DNA of 64,000 nucleotides from Schumannella luteola (GCF_013408685.1 NZ_JACBZY010000001.1:2604001-2668000), one strand, 5' to 3'. Shown: positions 32,733 to 41,383, counted from the stretch's first letter. Made by a program: numbers and translations. The notes: generated from the letters alone by a model not told the origin.

Positions 32733-34019
32733 ATGCGCCGCACGGTCACCGATCTGGTCCGGATCCTCGGTCGCAGCCTCGCCGCGCTCATGGCGTGGTA
32801 CCTCGCCGGCGAGCTGGTGCGTCAGGTGGTCATCTCGACGGCGGCGCCGCTCTCCTTCGACAGCGGACTTCTGCCACTCCTGTTCCTGCCGATCGCCGTG
32901 CTGGCTCGTCTCGTGGCCTTCGTCGGCATGTTCCTCGTCGCACGTGGAGCGATGCGCGAGTATCTGGCCGTACCGGGTGGCGGCATCCCCCCGACGTTCC
33001 GCGGACGCGTGCGCGAGTTCGGCGACGTGCTGTTCTCGTCGATCGTGCCGTTCTTCGTGCTCTACGCGCTGATCGGCGGAGTCGCCGACGATCTCTCCGA
33101 CTACGCCGTCACGGCGTTCTACTACAGCTTCGGGTCGGGGCGCTACGTCCTCGACCCCGGCAGCGGCCCGGTCGTGGCCTCCGTCGTCGTGGTCGCCTTC
33201 GTGCTGCGCATCCTCATCGACCGGCTCCGCGACCGGTTGCCGTCATTCTTCGCCGTCGTGGAGATCTACCTGGAGGCCACCTGGATCTTCGTCGCCGTCG
33301 GCGGCCTGTCCACGGTGTTCGGCGAGGCGGGAGGCTGGTTCGCGTCGCGGCGCATCGTGGTCGCCATCCAGGATCTGCGCGGTGATCTGGAGTCGCTCTG
33401 GTCGGGGGTCGGCCTGATCTTCCGCGGTATCGATGGCGCCATCCCGCTGCTCCTGCAGGTCATCGTGCTGCCGGTGGCGTGGCTGGTGATCGGCGGTGTG
33501 CTGTACAGCCGGGCGATCGCGGAGTCACGGCACGAGCGGCTGATGCCGGTGAAGGTCGAGGCGCGCCTGCGCGTGCGACTCGCGACGATGCCGCGCCCGG
33601 TGCGACGCTGGATCCGCGGCACGGTGAGCCTCTGGTACGAGACCGCGGAGCCACTGCTGATCAGCGCGCGGATGATCCTGCACGCGCGGGCTCGCACCCT
33701 TGTGATCCTCATGACGCTCTCCGGCCTCCTGTACGCCGTGCACCAGTGGCTGTTCCGCGGTGTGCTGGTGCTGATCGGCCCGCACGACATGGCGTACGCC
33801 CGCGACGAGTTCCACAACGTCTCGGTGCTGATCGGCCTGGTGACCGAGCCGCTCCGCATCGCGCTGCTGGCGGCGGTGTTCGATCAGGTGATCGGCCGCT
33901 GGTGGCGGCGGCGCACGGGTGAGCTCCCGCCGCAGCGTGTGCGCATCCGCGCACCGCGTCGTTCCGCCGCGGAGACCGACGATCAGCGGATGGGGTCGTC
34001 GGGCAGTGCGAGCCGGTAG
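32733..34019 (+). CDS. Multi-pass membrane protein of unknown function
   Basis: A 428-residue protein with about eight membrane helices, a long middle amphipathic segment (SRRIVVAIQDLRGDLESLWS) and a basic C-terminal tail (RWWRRRTGELPPQRVRIRAPR). No family is recognised. TAGCAT (32720-32725) ends 7 bases before the ATG. Its last 37 bases overlap the 3' end of the convergent single-pass gene, and the two loci may be functionally linked. Confidence 0.7.
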   Translation: MRRTVTDLVRILGRSLAALMAWYLAGELVRQVVISTAAPLSFDSGLLPLLFLPIAVLARLVAFVGMFLVARGAMREYLAVPGGGIPPTFRGRVREFGDVLFSSIVPFFVLYALIGGVADDLSDYAVTAFYYSFGSGRYVLDPGSGPVVASVVVVAFVLRILIDRLRDRLPSFFAVVEIYLEATWIFVAVGGLSTVFGEAGGWFASRRIVVAIQDLRGDLESLWSGVGLIFRGIDGAIPLLLQVIVLPVAWLVIGGVLYSRAIAESRHERLMPVKVEARLRVRLATMPRPVRRWIRGTVSLWYETAEPLLISARMILHARARTLVILMTLSGLLYAVHQWLFRGVLVLIGPHDMAYARDEFHNVSVLIGLVTEPLRIALLAAVFDQVIGRWWRRRTGELPPQRVRIRAPRRSAAETDDQRMGSSGSASR

Positions 34020-34582
34020 ACGCTGCGGGCGTAGCTCTGCGCCTTCGATCCGGTGAATCGGATCTCCAGCCACGCGTCGTCATAGACGGCCTCCGGCACG
34101 AGGAAGACGCCCTCGTAGGTGAGCCGCTCCCCGTCGTCGGAGAAACGGCACAGCGAGCGGGTGCCGCGGGATGTCCCGTAGTCGTACTGCGACGGGCTGC
34201 TCTCGCTGGTCCAGGCCCGGTCCACATCCCCAGGCCCTCCCGGCGCCGCCAGCACGATGTCGCAACTGCCCGGGTCGGCCGGGGCGTCGTCGCCGGGGGT
34301 GATCGATACCAGCACGCCGACGAGTGCGTAGCCCTTCGGCACGGTGACCGGGCTCGCGCTCTCCGCCGTGAAGATCCCGGCCTTGCTGATGCGGAAGGAC
34401 GTGCCCTGCTGCTCGAGGTCGTCGCCCGTCGCGACGCGGTGCACGGGCGTCGTCGAGGCGCCACCGCCCGGCAGGAACGGCTCGGCGACGAGCAGGACGG
34501 CGAGGGTGCCGCCGGCGACGACCATCACTCCCAGGGCGAGCAGGTTGCGTCGAAGCCAGGCCGTGGCCGGTGCGGCGCTCAT
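33983..34582 (-). CDS. Single-pass exported protein, third gene of a three-gene operon
   Basis: A 199-residue protein with one N-terminal membrane helix (about residues 12-33) and an extracellular beta-rich domain. It includes YALVGVLVSITPGDDA, the kind of strand seen in DUF4352-like Ig-fold proteins, and two Cys (SCDIVL, SLCRFSD) that could form a disulfide. The ATG overlaps the stop of the preceding gene (ATGA). The function is unknown. Confidence 0.7.
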   Translation of the reverse strand: MSAAPATAWLRRNLLALGVMVVAGGTLAVLLVAEPFLPGGGASTTPVHRVATGDDLEQQGTSFRISKAGIFTAESASPVTVPKGYALVGVLVSITPGDDAPADPGSCDIVLAAPGGPGDVDRAWTSESSPSQYDYGTSRGTRSLCRFSDDGERLTYEGVFLVPEAVYDDAWLEIRFTGSKAQSYARSVYRLALPDDPIR

Positions 34583-35157
34583 CCGAGCGGCTCCACGGGT
34601 TCGGGTTCCGGGATCACGAGCGAGCGGGAGCGTGGCGCCGCACGGAGATCGACCTCGAAGGTGGGCACATCGTCCAGCGACGGCAGCACCGCGGTCTGCA
34701 GCCGCACCTCGGCTTTCGCCGCGGCGGCCTCGCTCAGCAGCTCGGTCGGGACCTCGAAGGCGATCGTGCCCCGTGTCGCGATGCCGGGGCCGTTCTGGAT
34801 CGAACCGAGGTCGTTGCGCAGTCCCAGGTAGTTCGCGTACTCGCGACCGCCGACCACGAGCCGCGCTGACGAGATGCTCTCGGTCGCGCGGCGGGTCTGC
34901 ACCGTCAGATGCACGACGACCCACCGGCCTGTCGTGTCGATCGTCTGAGGCGCCCAGTCATCGGTGGTCAGCGTGCGGGCGATCTCCACGTCGTCGAGTC
35001 GACTGAGCAGCAGACGGGTCGACACCACCTCGCCCTGCCGTCCGTGCACGGCGAAGGGCTCGGAGATCGCGGCGTTGTCCTTCGGCGCCGTCGCGGCGGC
35101 GATCATCGCCACGGCCAGGGCCGCGAGCGACGCGAGGACACGCGCCGACCGTTTCAT
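34579..35157 (-). CDS. Exported protein, second gene of the operon
   Basis: A 192-residue protein starting MKRSARVLASLAALAVAMIAA, a signal peptide or single anchor, with a mature beta-rich domain containing TTGRWVVVHLTVQTRRA and ending in a Pro/Glu tail (IPEPEPVEPLG). It overlaps both neighbours by four bases. The strand pattern resembles its two operon mates, so the three look like distant paralogues. Confidence 0.7.
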   Translation of the reverse strand: MKRSARVLASLAALAVAMIAAATAPKDNAAISEPFAVHGRQGEVVSTRLLLSRLDDVEIARTLTTDDWAPQTIDTTGRWVVVHLTVQTRRATESISSARLVVGGREYANYLGLRNDLGSIQNGPGIATRGTIAFEVPTELLSEAAAAKAEVRLQTAVLPSLDDVPTFEVDLRAAPRSRSLVIPEPEPVEPLG

Positions 35158-35744
35158 GACGCGACCTCGATGTCGGCGACCTCGATGCGACCGACCGGGT
35201 GCGGCGAGGAGTAGGAGGTGTCGCCAAAGACCGGGTCGCCGTACACCCGATCCACTCGGTACACCCCGACGACGGCGTTGCGGGCGTCCGTCTCGTCAGC
35301 GGGCACGTCGAAGACGTAATCGAGTCGGGTGGCGACGCCGGGTTGCAGGGGCGAGGCGGACAATCCGCCATCGACGCGGTCGACTGTGCTGGTGTCGTCG
35401 GTCTGGTCGAGCGCCGAGCCGTAGTTGATGCCGATGCGCAGGTTCGCCACGAACAGCGGCACGGTCCCGAGGTTCGTCTGCGTGACCGACACGATGAGCC
35501 ACCTCCTGCCCTCGGCGGCCTCGAGGTCTCCCGCCGGGCGACGATCGGTGAGGGTGACCGACTCGATGACGGTGGCGGCTCCGCTCGCCTCGATCCGTTC
35601 GCCGATCCTGTAGCTGTCGACCACGCGGCCCTCGTCATCGGCGAGCCCACCGAGTGCGATGACCAGGATCACGCCGACGAGCGCGACGGCGGCAACGGCG
35701 GCGATCGCGATGCGACGCGTGAGTCTCGCCCGATCCTGCGTCAT
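35154..35744 (-). CDS. Single-pass exported protein, first gene of the operon
   Basis: A 196-residue protein with a basic N-terminus (RARLTRRIAI), one membrane helix (about residues 11-33) and an extracellular domain. The segment GRRWLIVSVTQTNLGTVPLF and the following strands suggest a DUF4352-like Ig fold. TAGCCT (35751-35756, complement) ends 6 bases before the ATG and probably drives all three genes. No signal sensing or transport gene is adjacent on the same strand. Confidence 0.7.
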   Translation of the reverse strand: MTQDRARLTRRIAIAAVAAVALVGVILVIALGGLADDEGRVVDSYRIGERIEASGAATVIESVTLTDRRPAGDLEAAEGRRWLIVSVTQTNLGTVPLFVANLRIGINYGSALDQTDDTSTVDRVDGGLSASPLQPGVATRLDYVFDVPADETDARNAVVGVYRVDRVYGDPVFGDTSYSSPHPVGRIEVADIEVAS

Positions 35745-35797
35745 GAGGACAGGCTACCGAGATCGTGAGCGACCGTCAGACAGAGGACCCCGCTCCG

Positions 35798-37084
35798 TCA
35801 GGCGGCGGTCAGCGCGCTGTCGATGTCGCGTCGTGCTGCGGTGAGTCGCGCGATCGTGGCGAGGGGGATGCCGACCGCCTGGGGACGCGTGCGATGCTCC
35901 GAGACCGCGTCGAACACGGCGAGATCGAGCTGCAGCGCGACGAGCAGCGGGGTCTCCTCGACGCCCGCGCCCTCGAGCAGCGCCGCGCGGGCGCGCTCGG
36001 CCCAGACCGGGTTTGCTCCGGTGAGCCCGGCGGCGTAGTCGAGCGAACGCAGCACGGCCGCGAGGTCGCGGTCGGGCAGGTCGGTGCGGTCGTCGGCCGG
36101 GGCCGGAGCGGGTCCGGAGTGGTCGGCGATCTGCCACGCGCCGCCGGGGGTGCGGCGCAGCGCGGTGAGCTCGAGTGCACCGTGCACGCTCTGGGCGTCG
36201 GGCCAATCGGCGTTCTCGGCCAGGTCGAGCACGCGCTGCGCGCCCAGGGAGTGCGGCGCGAGGCCGGGCACGAGGTGAGAGGCGGCGAGGAGCCGGGTGC
36301 GCCAGGAGTCGAGGGTGCGGGTGCGCTCGGCGGCGCTCACCCGGCGTGCGGTCGCGCCGAAGCCGTCATGCATCCGGGCGATCGCGGCGCCGATGCGGCG
36401 CAGCTCGTCGTCGACCGGGCGTCCGGCTCGGGCTGCGGCGGCGAAGAAGGTCCAGCCGTCGACGAGCCCGGCCTGGCTCTCCTCGGCGAGCGCCAGGTGC
36501 GCGGCTTCGACCCAGCCGTCGTCGTCGGTCCACCGCACCGGCAGCGTCCCCACGAGTCGGGGTCGGACGCCGAGGCCGGCGAGCCGCGCGGCGGCATCCG
36601 CGTCGGGGTGCGGGCCGGGCAGCACCTGGCGGTAGACGGTGACGGTGATCTCGGGTCGCCCGTAGACCTGCACGTGCAGGCGGGCGCTCGGGCCGGCATC
36701 CTGCACGGCCTCGCAGCGCACGACGAAGCGATCGTCGGCGGGGTCGACCAGGGTGCCGGTCTCGTGCATCGCCGCGAGGAGCGCGGCGGCGTAGGAGGTG
36801 TCGCCCACGCCGTCGAACAACGCGGCACCGCCGTAGCCTCGCCCGATCCAGCGCGGGTCGCCCGGCTCGGGCGCGATGTCGCGCTCGACGATCGGCACCT
36901 GGTAGATCACGCCCTCAGGCCGTGCCTCGTCTTCGACGACGAGCACGCGCACACGGGCGGTCGGATCGGCGGAGGGGAGGAAGACCTCGACGAGCTCGCG
37001 CAGACGCGGGGCGGATCCGGGAACCGCGACGTACCAGTCCTGCTGAGACATCCACTGGGCGATCCGGTCCAGGGTGCTCTGCAT
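35798..37084 (-). CDS. Maltokinase-like pseudokinase
   Basis: A 428-residue paralogue of the maltokinase encoded just upstream. The N-terminal cap is clear (MSQQDWYVAVPGSAPRLREL versus MREQRWYAAKGSTPRLRQV), and the C-terminal lobe aligns along its length. Catalysis is not expected: the HGDLHLGQ loop reads HGALELTA (about residues 301-308), the Lys of VIKLFR is Thr (TVTVYR), the DFEG metal motif is DHSG, and the QSNTS nucleotide loop is gone. It may regulate or scaffold maltokinase or bind glycans. An AT-rich -10-like TATAAC (37091-37096, complement) lies 6 bases before the ATG. Confidence 0.82.
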   Translation of the reverse strand: MQSTLDRIAQWMSQQDWYVAVPGSAPRLRELVEVFLPSADPTARVRVLVVEDEARPEGVIYQVPIVERDIAPEPGDPRWIGRGYGGAALFDGVGDTSYAAALLAAMHETGTLVDPADDRFVVRCEAVQDAGPSARLHVQVYGRPEITVTVYRQVLPGPHPDADAAARLAGLGVRPRLVGTLPVRWTDDDGWVEAAHLALAEESQAGLVDGWTFFAAAARAGRPVDDELRRIGAAIARMHDGFGATARRVSAAERTRTLDSWRTRLLAASHLVPGLAPHSLGAQRVLDLAENADWPDAQSVHGALELTALRRTPGGAWQIADHSGPAPAPADDRTDLPDRDLAAVLRSLDYAAGLTGANPVWAERARAALLEGAGVEETPLLVALQLDLAVFDAVSEHRTRPQAVGIPLATIARLTAARRDIDSALTAA

Positions 37085-37148
37085 GTGACAGTTATATCCC
37101 CCCAACGGGGGTCACCGGCTGCGCGTGCGCCGGGAACGGCGTGGCGGC

Positions 37149-38468
37149 TCAGCCGCCGTCGCTCATCCGGACGACGGCGGCGAGCGGGATGCCGACCCAG
37201 TCGGGGCGGTTGCGCGCCTCATAGCTCACCTCGTAGACCGCCTTGTCGAGCAGCAGCGCCGTGAGCAGCTCGGGCGGTCCCGGAAGCGCCCCGGCCGCAT
37301 CCGCGTAGCCCTCGAGGTAGGCGGTCGCGGCCGCCTCGGCCCAGCGGGCCCCCGACTCGCCGTGCCCGGCTCCGGCGTAGTCGAAGCTGCGCAGCATGCC
37401 CGCGACATCCCGCAGCACCGGCTCGGGGTGCGTCCGCTCGGCGAGCGAGCGCAGCGGTTCTCCCTCGAAGTCGATCAGCAGCCAGCGGCCGTCGGCCGCG
37501 TGCAGCGCCTGCCCGAGGTGGAGGTCGCCGTGGATGCGCTGCAGCTCACCCCAGGACGAGGCGGCCGCCGCCGCGTAGCGACCCCGGATCGCGTCGGCGC
37601 GCTCAGCGAGCTGAGGGACCGCGGCGACGGCGTCGTCGAGCCGCTGCTCCCAGACCCGGGTGAGCGCTGCGACGTCATCGTCGGTCGCGCCGACCGTTCC
37701 GAGCTCGGCCGCGAGCCCGCGATGGGCCGCCGCCGTGATGGCGCCGAGCTGACGGGCTTCGGCGCCGAAGTCGATTCCGCCGGCGGCGGCTCGGCTCGCG
37801 AGCGACCAGCCGTCGACCGCGTCGGCCACGAACTCCTGCACGACGGCGAGATCGCCGCGCTCGGCTGCGCCGGCATCGACAGACCACTCCGCGGAGAGCG
37901 ATCCGATGAAGCGCGGCACGACCGGCGAGCCGGTGTGGGTCAGGGCGCGCTGCAGCTCGATCTCGGGGTTCTCGCCGTGGCGGACGACACGGAAGAGCTT
38001 GATCACGAGGTCGCGGTCGCCGTCGCGCCCGATGACGAGCGAGGTGTTCGACTGCTCGCCGGCGAAGGGGACGGCGGGGGAGCGCGGCGCCTCGCCGATC
38101 TCGGCTCCGGCCCTCTCGAGTTCCGCGAGCACGGCCTCCGCGTAGGCCGGATCGCGAGCGCCGTCGTGCAGGGCGCCGCCGGGGAGCTCCACGATACGCG
38201 CCGCGGCGTCCGGAGTCGGGGCCGGCTGATCGCGGTCGGGACGAACGACGAGAGCGAGCTGGTAGACCGGCCGGCGCGGGTCCGCGTCGTCCGCGACGAG
38301 CAGCGTCACCGGCAGCGCTCCGTCGGGAGTCGCGGCCAGTTCGATGCGCGCGACCTGGCGCAGTCGCGGCGTCGAGCCCTTCGCCGCGTACCAGCGCTGC
38401 TCGCGCATCCAGGCCGCAAGGGCCGCCCAGCCGTGGGGATCGAGTTCGGGGAAGGGGGCGTCGGTCAC
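37149..38468 (-). CDS. mak: Maltokinase (trehalose/GlgE pathway)
   Basis: Maltokinase makes maltose-1-phosphate, the substrate of GlgE in alpha-glucan synthesis from trehalose. The 439-residue protein has the N-terminal cap, the nucleotide loop AGEQSNTSLVIG, the ATP Lys in DLVIKLFR, the catalytic loop IHGDLHLGQ (about residues 312-320) and LIDFEGEP. At the C-terminus, SYEARNRPDWVGIPL is typical. GTG at 38468 has an AGAGGAG site. treS, glgE and glgB are not in the window; instead a pseudokinase paralogue follows 64 bases downstream. Confidence 0.9.
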   Translation of the reverse strand: MTDAPFPELDPHGWAALAAWMREQRWYAAKGSTPRLRQVARIELAATPDGALPVTLLVADDADPRRPVYQLALVVRPDRDQPAPTPDAAARIVELPGGALHDGARDPAYAEAVLAELERAGAEIGEAPRSPAVPFAGEQSNTSLVIGRDGDRDLVIKLFRVVRHGENPEIELQRALTHTGSPVVPRFIGSLSAEWSVDAGAAERGDLAVVQEFVADAVDGWSLASRAAAGGIDFGAEARQLGAITAAAHRGLAAELGTVGATDDDVAALTRVWEQRLDDAVAAVPQLAERADAIRGRYAAAAASSWGELQRIHGDLHLGQALHAADGRWLLIDFEGEPLRSLAERTHPEPVLRDVAGMLRSFDYAGAGHGESGARWAEAAATAYLEGYADAAGALPGPPELLTALLLDKAVYEVSYEARNRPDWVGIPLAAVVRMSDGG

Positions 38469-38589
38469 GGGGCTCCTCTCGCGCGCGATCGGCCTCCCCG
38501 GTTCGGGTGCCCCTCACGACGGGCGCCACCCGAAGACGGAGGCGCGCCGCGCGGGCCGGATGCCTACCGTCGTCGCCAGGGGGGAGACC

Positions 38590-38709
38590 ATGAGCACCAT
38601 CGCACATCTCGGCGAGTCGATCGACGCCGGTCAGGCATCGCTCAGCGGGCTCTGCGGCGAGCAGAGCGATCTCGGCGCGTTGCTCGGGCAGCTCGACGAC
38701 GAGCGCTGA
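38590..38709 (+). CDS. Possible small protein, 39 residues
   Basis: A short frame with a strong GGGGAGACC ribosome site directly before ATG and a possible -10 (TACCGT, about 38566-38571). The product is acidic with one Cys (SLSGLCGEQSD) and ends GALLGQLDDER. It lies alone between two minus-strand genes. I do not recognise it; it could be a regulatory peptide or a spurious frame. Confidence 0.45.
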   Translation: MSTIAHLGESIDAGQASLSGLCGEQSDLGALLGQLDDER

Positions 38710-38716
38710 CGCCGGA

Positions 38717-39451
38717 TCAGTCCAGGTCGTCGGCGGACGCGTCCAGCGGGGCGCCGAGCGGATCGCCGGCGTCGTCGTGACCGCCGTCGACGGCGCCAGG
38801 GATGCGGTCGACCGCCCAGCCCGCGAGACGCCATCCGCTCTCCGGAGCGCCCTCGAGCACGACGATCCCGGTGTTCGAGAGCGGGCGTCGCGCTGAGAAG
38901 TCCGCACCGAGGCCCTGAGCGCGGCGCGCCACCCAGACCCGGATCGCGGCGCTGTGCGTGACCAGCACGGCCGAACCCGTCACGCCATCGCGGTGAGCGG
39001 AGCGCAGTCGCCGCACGATCTCGGCGATGCCGGCATCGAAGCGGTCGAAGAACTCTCCACCGTCCTCGCCGCCGGGGATGCGCGGAGCGAGATCGCCCGA
39101 GCTCCAGGCGAGCGCGGTCTCGAGGTAGCGGTGCACGAGGCGCGGATCGGTGACGCCCTGCAGGTCGCCCGCGAGGATCTCCTCGCTGCCCGCGATCAGC
39201 CGCAGGGGGAGTGCGCGGGCGGACGCGAGGGGCTGCGCGGTCTCCCGCGTGCGCGTCATGGAGCTGTGACCGAGCACCGCGATCCGCTCGCCGGCGAGCC
39301 GGTCGACCAGCGCCGCGGCCTGGGCGCGTCCGAGCGCGCTCAGCCGAGCGCCGGGCGCCTCCGCGTCGAGCACGCCGCGCTCGTTGAGCACGGTCTCGCC
39401 GTGCCTCACGAGCAGCAGCCGCACCGGACCCACGGACCCTGCGGCGCTCAT
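38717..39451 (-). CDS. Histidine phosphatase family protein
   Basis: A 244-residue phosphoglycerate mutase-like phosphatase. The RHG motif is LLLVRHGETVLNERG, the second Arg lies in SSMTRTRETAQPL, and the second His in LVTHSAAIRVWVARR. Cofactor-independent hydrolysis of a small phosphate ester is expected, but the substrate is unknown. It overlaps the acylphosphatase gene by four bases and is co-translated with it. Confidence 0.88.
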   Translation of the reverse strand: MSAAGSVGPVRLLLVRHGETVLNERGVLDAEAPGARLSALGRAQAAALVDRLAGERIAVLGHSSMTRTRETAQPLASARALPLRLIAGSEEILAGDLQGVTDPRLVHRYLETALAWSSGDLAPRIPGGEDGGEFFDRFDAGIAEIVRRLRSAHRDGVTGSAVLVTHSAAIRVWVARRAQGLGADFSARRPLSNTGIVVLEGAPESGWRLAGWAVDRIPGAVDGGHDDAGDPLGAPLDASADDLD

Positions 39452-39732
39452 CGCACCTCGAATGCCGTGTCGGCCTCGTCGTCGGCGACGTCGATCGGCC
39501 GCAGCTCGACCGACGCGACCTCGGCCCAGCGCGGTCCTTCGTGGAGCCACCGCTCGAGGTCGTCGATCCGCTCGACCGGGCCCTGCGCCTCGAGCTCGAC
39601 CGACCCGTCGGGGCGGTTGCGCACCCATCCGCTCAGTCCTGCGCTCTCGGCGTGCTCGAGCGTCGCCCAGCGGAATCCGACACCCTGCACGCGGCCGGTG
39701 ACGACGGCGTGGATGCGGCGCGCGGCGGTCAT
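39448..39732 (-). CDS. acyP: Acylphosphatase
   Basis: Acylphosphatase hydrolyses acyl phosphates such as carbamoyl or 1,3-bisphosphoglycerate phosphate. The 94-residue protein carries both signatures: GRVQGVGFRWAT with the catalytic Arg, and GWVRNRPDGSVE with the catalytic Asn. I chose ATG at 39732 because TACCGT (39739-39744, complement) ends 6 bases before it; a GTG one codon upstream would be only 3 bases away. It is the first gene of a two-gene unit with the histidine phosphatase. Confidence 0.93.
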   Translation of the reverse strand: MTAARRIHAVVTGRVQGVGFRWATLEHAESAGLSGWVRNRPDGSVELEAQGPVERIDDLERWLHEGPRWAEVASVELRPIDVADDEADTAFEVR

Positions 39733-39784
39733 CACGCCACGGTACCCGGGGCGTGCCCGTCGATGCGGAGCGGCGGGGGCGAGG

Positions 39785-41200
39785 TCAGGCCAGGCGCACC
39801 TGGAGCACGAGCAGCCAGACGAGGAGGTCGTGCCGGTACATGGCGAGCAGCGCGCCGGTGGTGGCGATCGCCACGAGCGGCATCAGCACGGTCGTGACGG
39901 TGAAGGCGCGAGTTCGCGCCCCCTGTCGCTGCAGGACGAACTGGCGGGCGAGCAGGTAGACGAACGGGCCGAGCACCACCCAGGCAGGGCTGGCCTGAGC
40001 ACCCCAGCCCATTCCGCGCAGGCGCCTGCGGTCGACGAGCGCGAGCACCACCGGCGGCACGATCAGAGCGACCGGCAGCAGGAGCAGCACGATCGCGAAC
40101 TCCGGCAGCTCGACGGCGAAGCCGAGCAGAGCGAGCGGCAGCACGGCCGAGAAGACCGGGGTCAGGGCGAGCAGCACCGAGGCCGTGGTCACCGAGCCGG
40201 TGGGCATGAGTCCTCGCCACCAGTCGTCGGCGCGCCGGCTCGGCGCCGGCGATGCGGTTGCGACCGCGGGCGCGGCGACGGCCTGCACCTCGGGGGGAAG
40301 CCGGAGCTCCGGGGCCGGCGCGATCGGCCGGCCGTCGGGAGCGAAGTCCGGGACGAAGGCGCCGGTGCTCTCCGGAGCGTCGACGCCCGGGGTCGGGACG
40401 ACCGCGCCCGTGGCGATCTGAGCGCCGGCCGCCGGAGCGGCGGGGGCGAGCTCGCGTCCGGGCGACGCGGGCGTCGGCTCCGCACGGTCCGGTGCGCGGG
40501 TCTCGGCAGGGCGCGGTGCGAGCAGCGGCGCCGCGGCGGCCGTCTGCGGGGCCGGCGCGGGCAGAGCCGTGCGCTCGGGCGACGGCGGGGCGCTCACCGG
40601 CGATGAGGGTGCGGGAGTCGCGAGCGCCACCGGCTCGGGCAGCGCGGTCGCGGCGGCGTCGAGCACGGCGGTGCCGGGCGCCGGCCCGCCGACGAGCTCG
40701 CCGGGCTGCGGGATCGAAGGCGTGGCCGGGGTCGAGGCCGTGGCCGGCGTCGCCGCCGCGTCCACGGCCGGAGGGAATGCCGCCGCCAGGAAGTCGTCGA
40801 AGCTCGGTAGCGGCGCCGGCTCGGCCGGGGTCGGCTCGGGTCGCACCGCGACGGGCACCGGCTCGGGCGCGAAGACCGCATCGGGCACGAGTCCGAGCGA
40901 GGGGATGACGTCGGCGGCGGGGCGCAGCTGCGTCACACGGGCGAGCGGCTCGGCATCGGACTCACGGCGCGCGGTTTCGCGGGCGGCCATCCGGGCGGCA
41001 CGGCGCGGCGAGGCGGCGGCGCGCTGGTCGTCGACGGAGTAGGCGGAACCGAGCGGCGGAGGGACGGCGACGGGCGCACCCGCCGGCTTCGGCATGGCGT
41101 TGTCGGTCCAGACGATGCCGTCCCACCAGCGCAGCCCGGCGGCGTCGGTCGGGTCGTCGTACCACCCGGCCCGCGGCCGCGCGCTCGCGACGTCGGTCAT
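39785..41200 (-). CDS. DUF2510 membrane protein C
   Basis: A 471-residue protein: DUF2510 at residues 12-30 (AGWYDDPTDAAGLRWWDGIVW), a very long Ala/Pro-rich disordered region of about 290 residues, and four C-terminal membrane helices with a basic loop (DRRRLRGMGWG). It is the largest DUF2510 protein here. The ATG has a GGGGGAAC site. The -10 TAGAAT (41256-41261, complement) and a 24-bp palindrome lie upstream. Confidence 0.83.
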   Translation of the reverse strand: MTDVASARPRAGWYDDPTDAAGLRWWDGIVWTDNAMPKPAGAPVAVPPPLGSAYSVDDQRAAASPRRAARMAARETARRESDAEPLARVTQLRPAADVIPSLGLVPDAVFAPEPVPVAVRPEPTPAEPAPLPSFDDFLAAAFPPAVDAAATPATASTPATPSIPQPGELVGGPAPGTAVLDAAATALPEPVALATPAPSSPVSAPPSPERTALPAPAPQTAAAAPLLAPRPAETRAPDRAEPTPASPGRELAPAAPAAGAQIATGAVVPTPGVDAPESTGAFVPDFAPDGRPIAPAPELRLPPEVQAVAAPAVATASPAPSRRADDWWRGLMPTGSVTTASVLLALTPVFSAVLPLALLGFAVELPEFAIVLLLLPVALIVPPVVLALVDRRRLRGMGWGAQASPAWVVLGPFVYLLARQFVLQRQGARTRAFTVTTVLMPLVAIATTGALLAMYRHDLLVWLLVLQVRLA

Positions 41201-41255
41201 GATCGTTCCCCCAGTGTCGTGCCGCACGTCCCCCCTGGTCGCGCGGTACCCCTGA

Positions 41256-41292
41256 ATTCTAGGAATCCCGGGGTGAGGCGCGCCTCACCCCG
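41256..41292 (-). promoter_or_regulatory. Promoter with a 24-bp perfect palindrome upstream of DUF2510 gene C
   Basis: On the complement strand a -10 TAGAAT (41256-41261) is preceded, 7 bases upstream, by a perfect palindrome at 41269-41292 with half-site CGGGGTGAGGCG. The palindrome covers the -35 position, as expected for an operator. It has no loop, so it is a poor terminator; the terminator of the upstream operon is separate (41346-41383). Confidence 0.55.
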
Positions 41293-41345
41293 ACCGGGGG
41301 CCAGGGTGAGCGGTCGCGCCCGATCGCAGCGGGCGCCGATGACAC

Positions 41346-41383
41346 GGAAGGGCGCCCCGAGAGAGATCTCGGGGCGCCCTTCC
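41346..41383 (-). terminator. Terminator of the DUF2510 D/E operon
   Basis: A perfect 17-bp stem (41346-41362 with 41367-41383) and a 4-base loop lie 22 bases after the stop of the small DUF2510 gene, reading on the complement strand. Confidence 0.8.

Noticed and set aside
35798-37084. The maltokinase-like gene as a frameshifted pseudogene
   Set aside because: The frame is open for 428 codons with a normal start and promoter-like element; only catalytic residues are changed, which fits a pseudokinase better.
41251-41263. The near-palindrome around GAATTC as an operator
   Set aside because: It overlaps the -10 TAGAAT of DUF2510 gene C and is imperfect; the adjacent 24-bp perfect palindrome is the better candidate.
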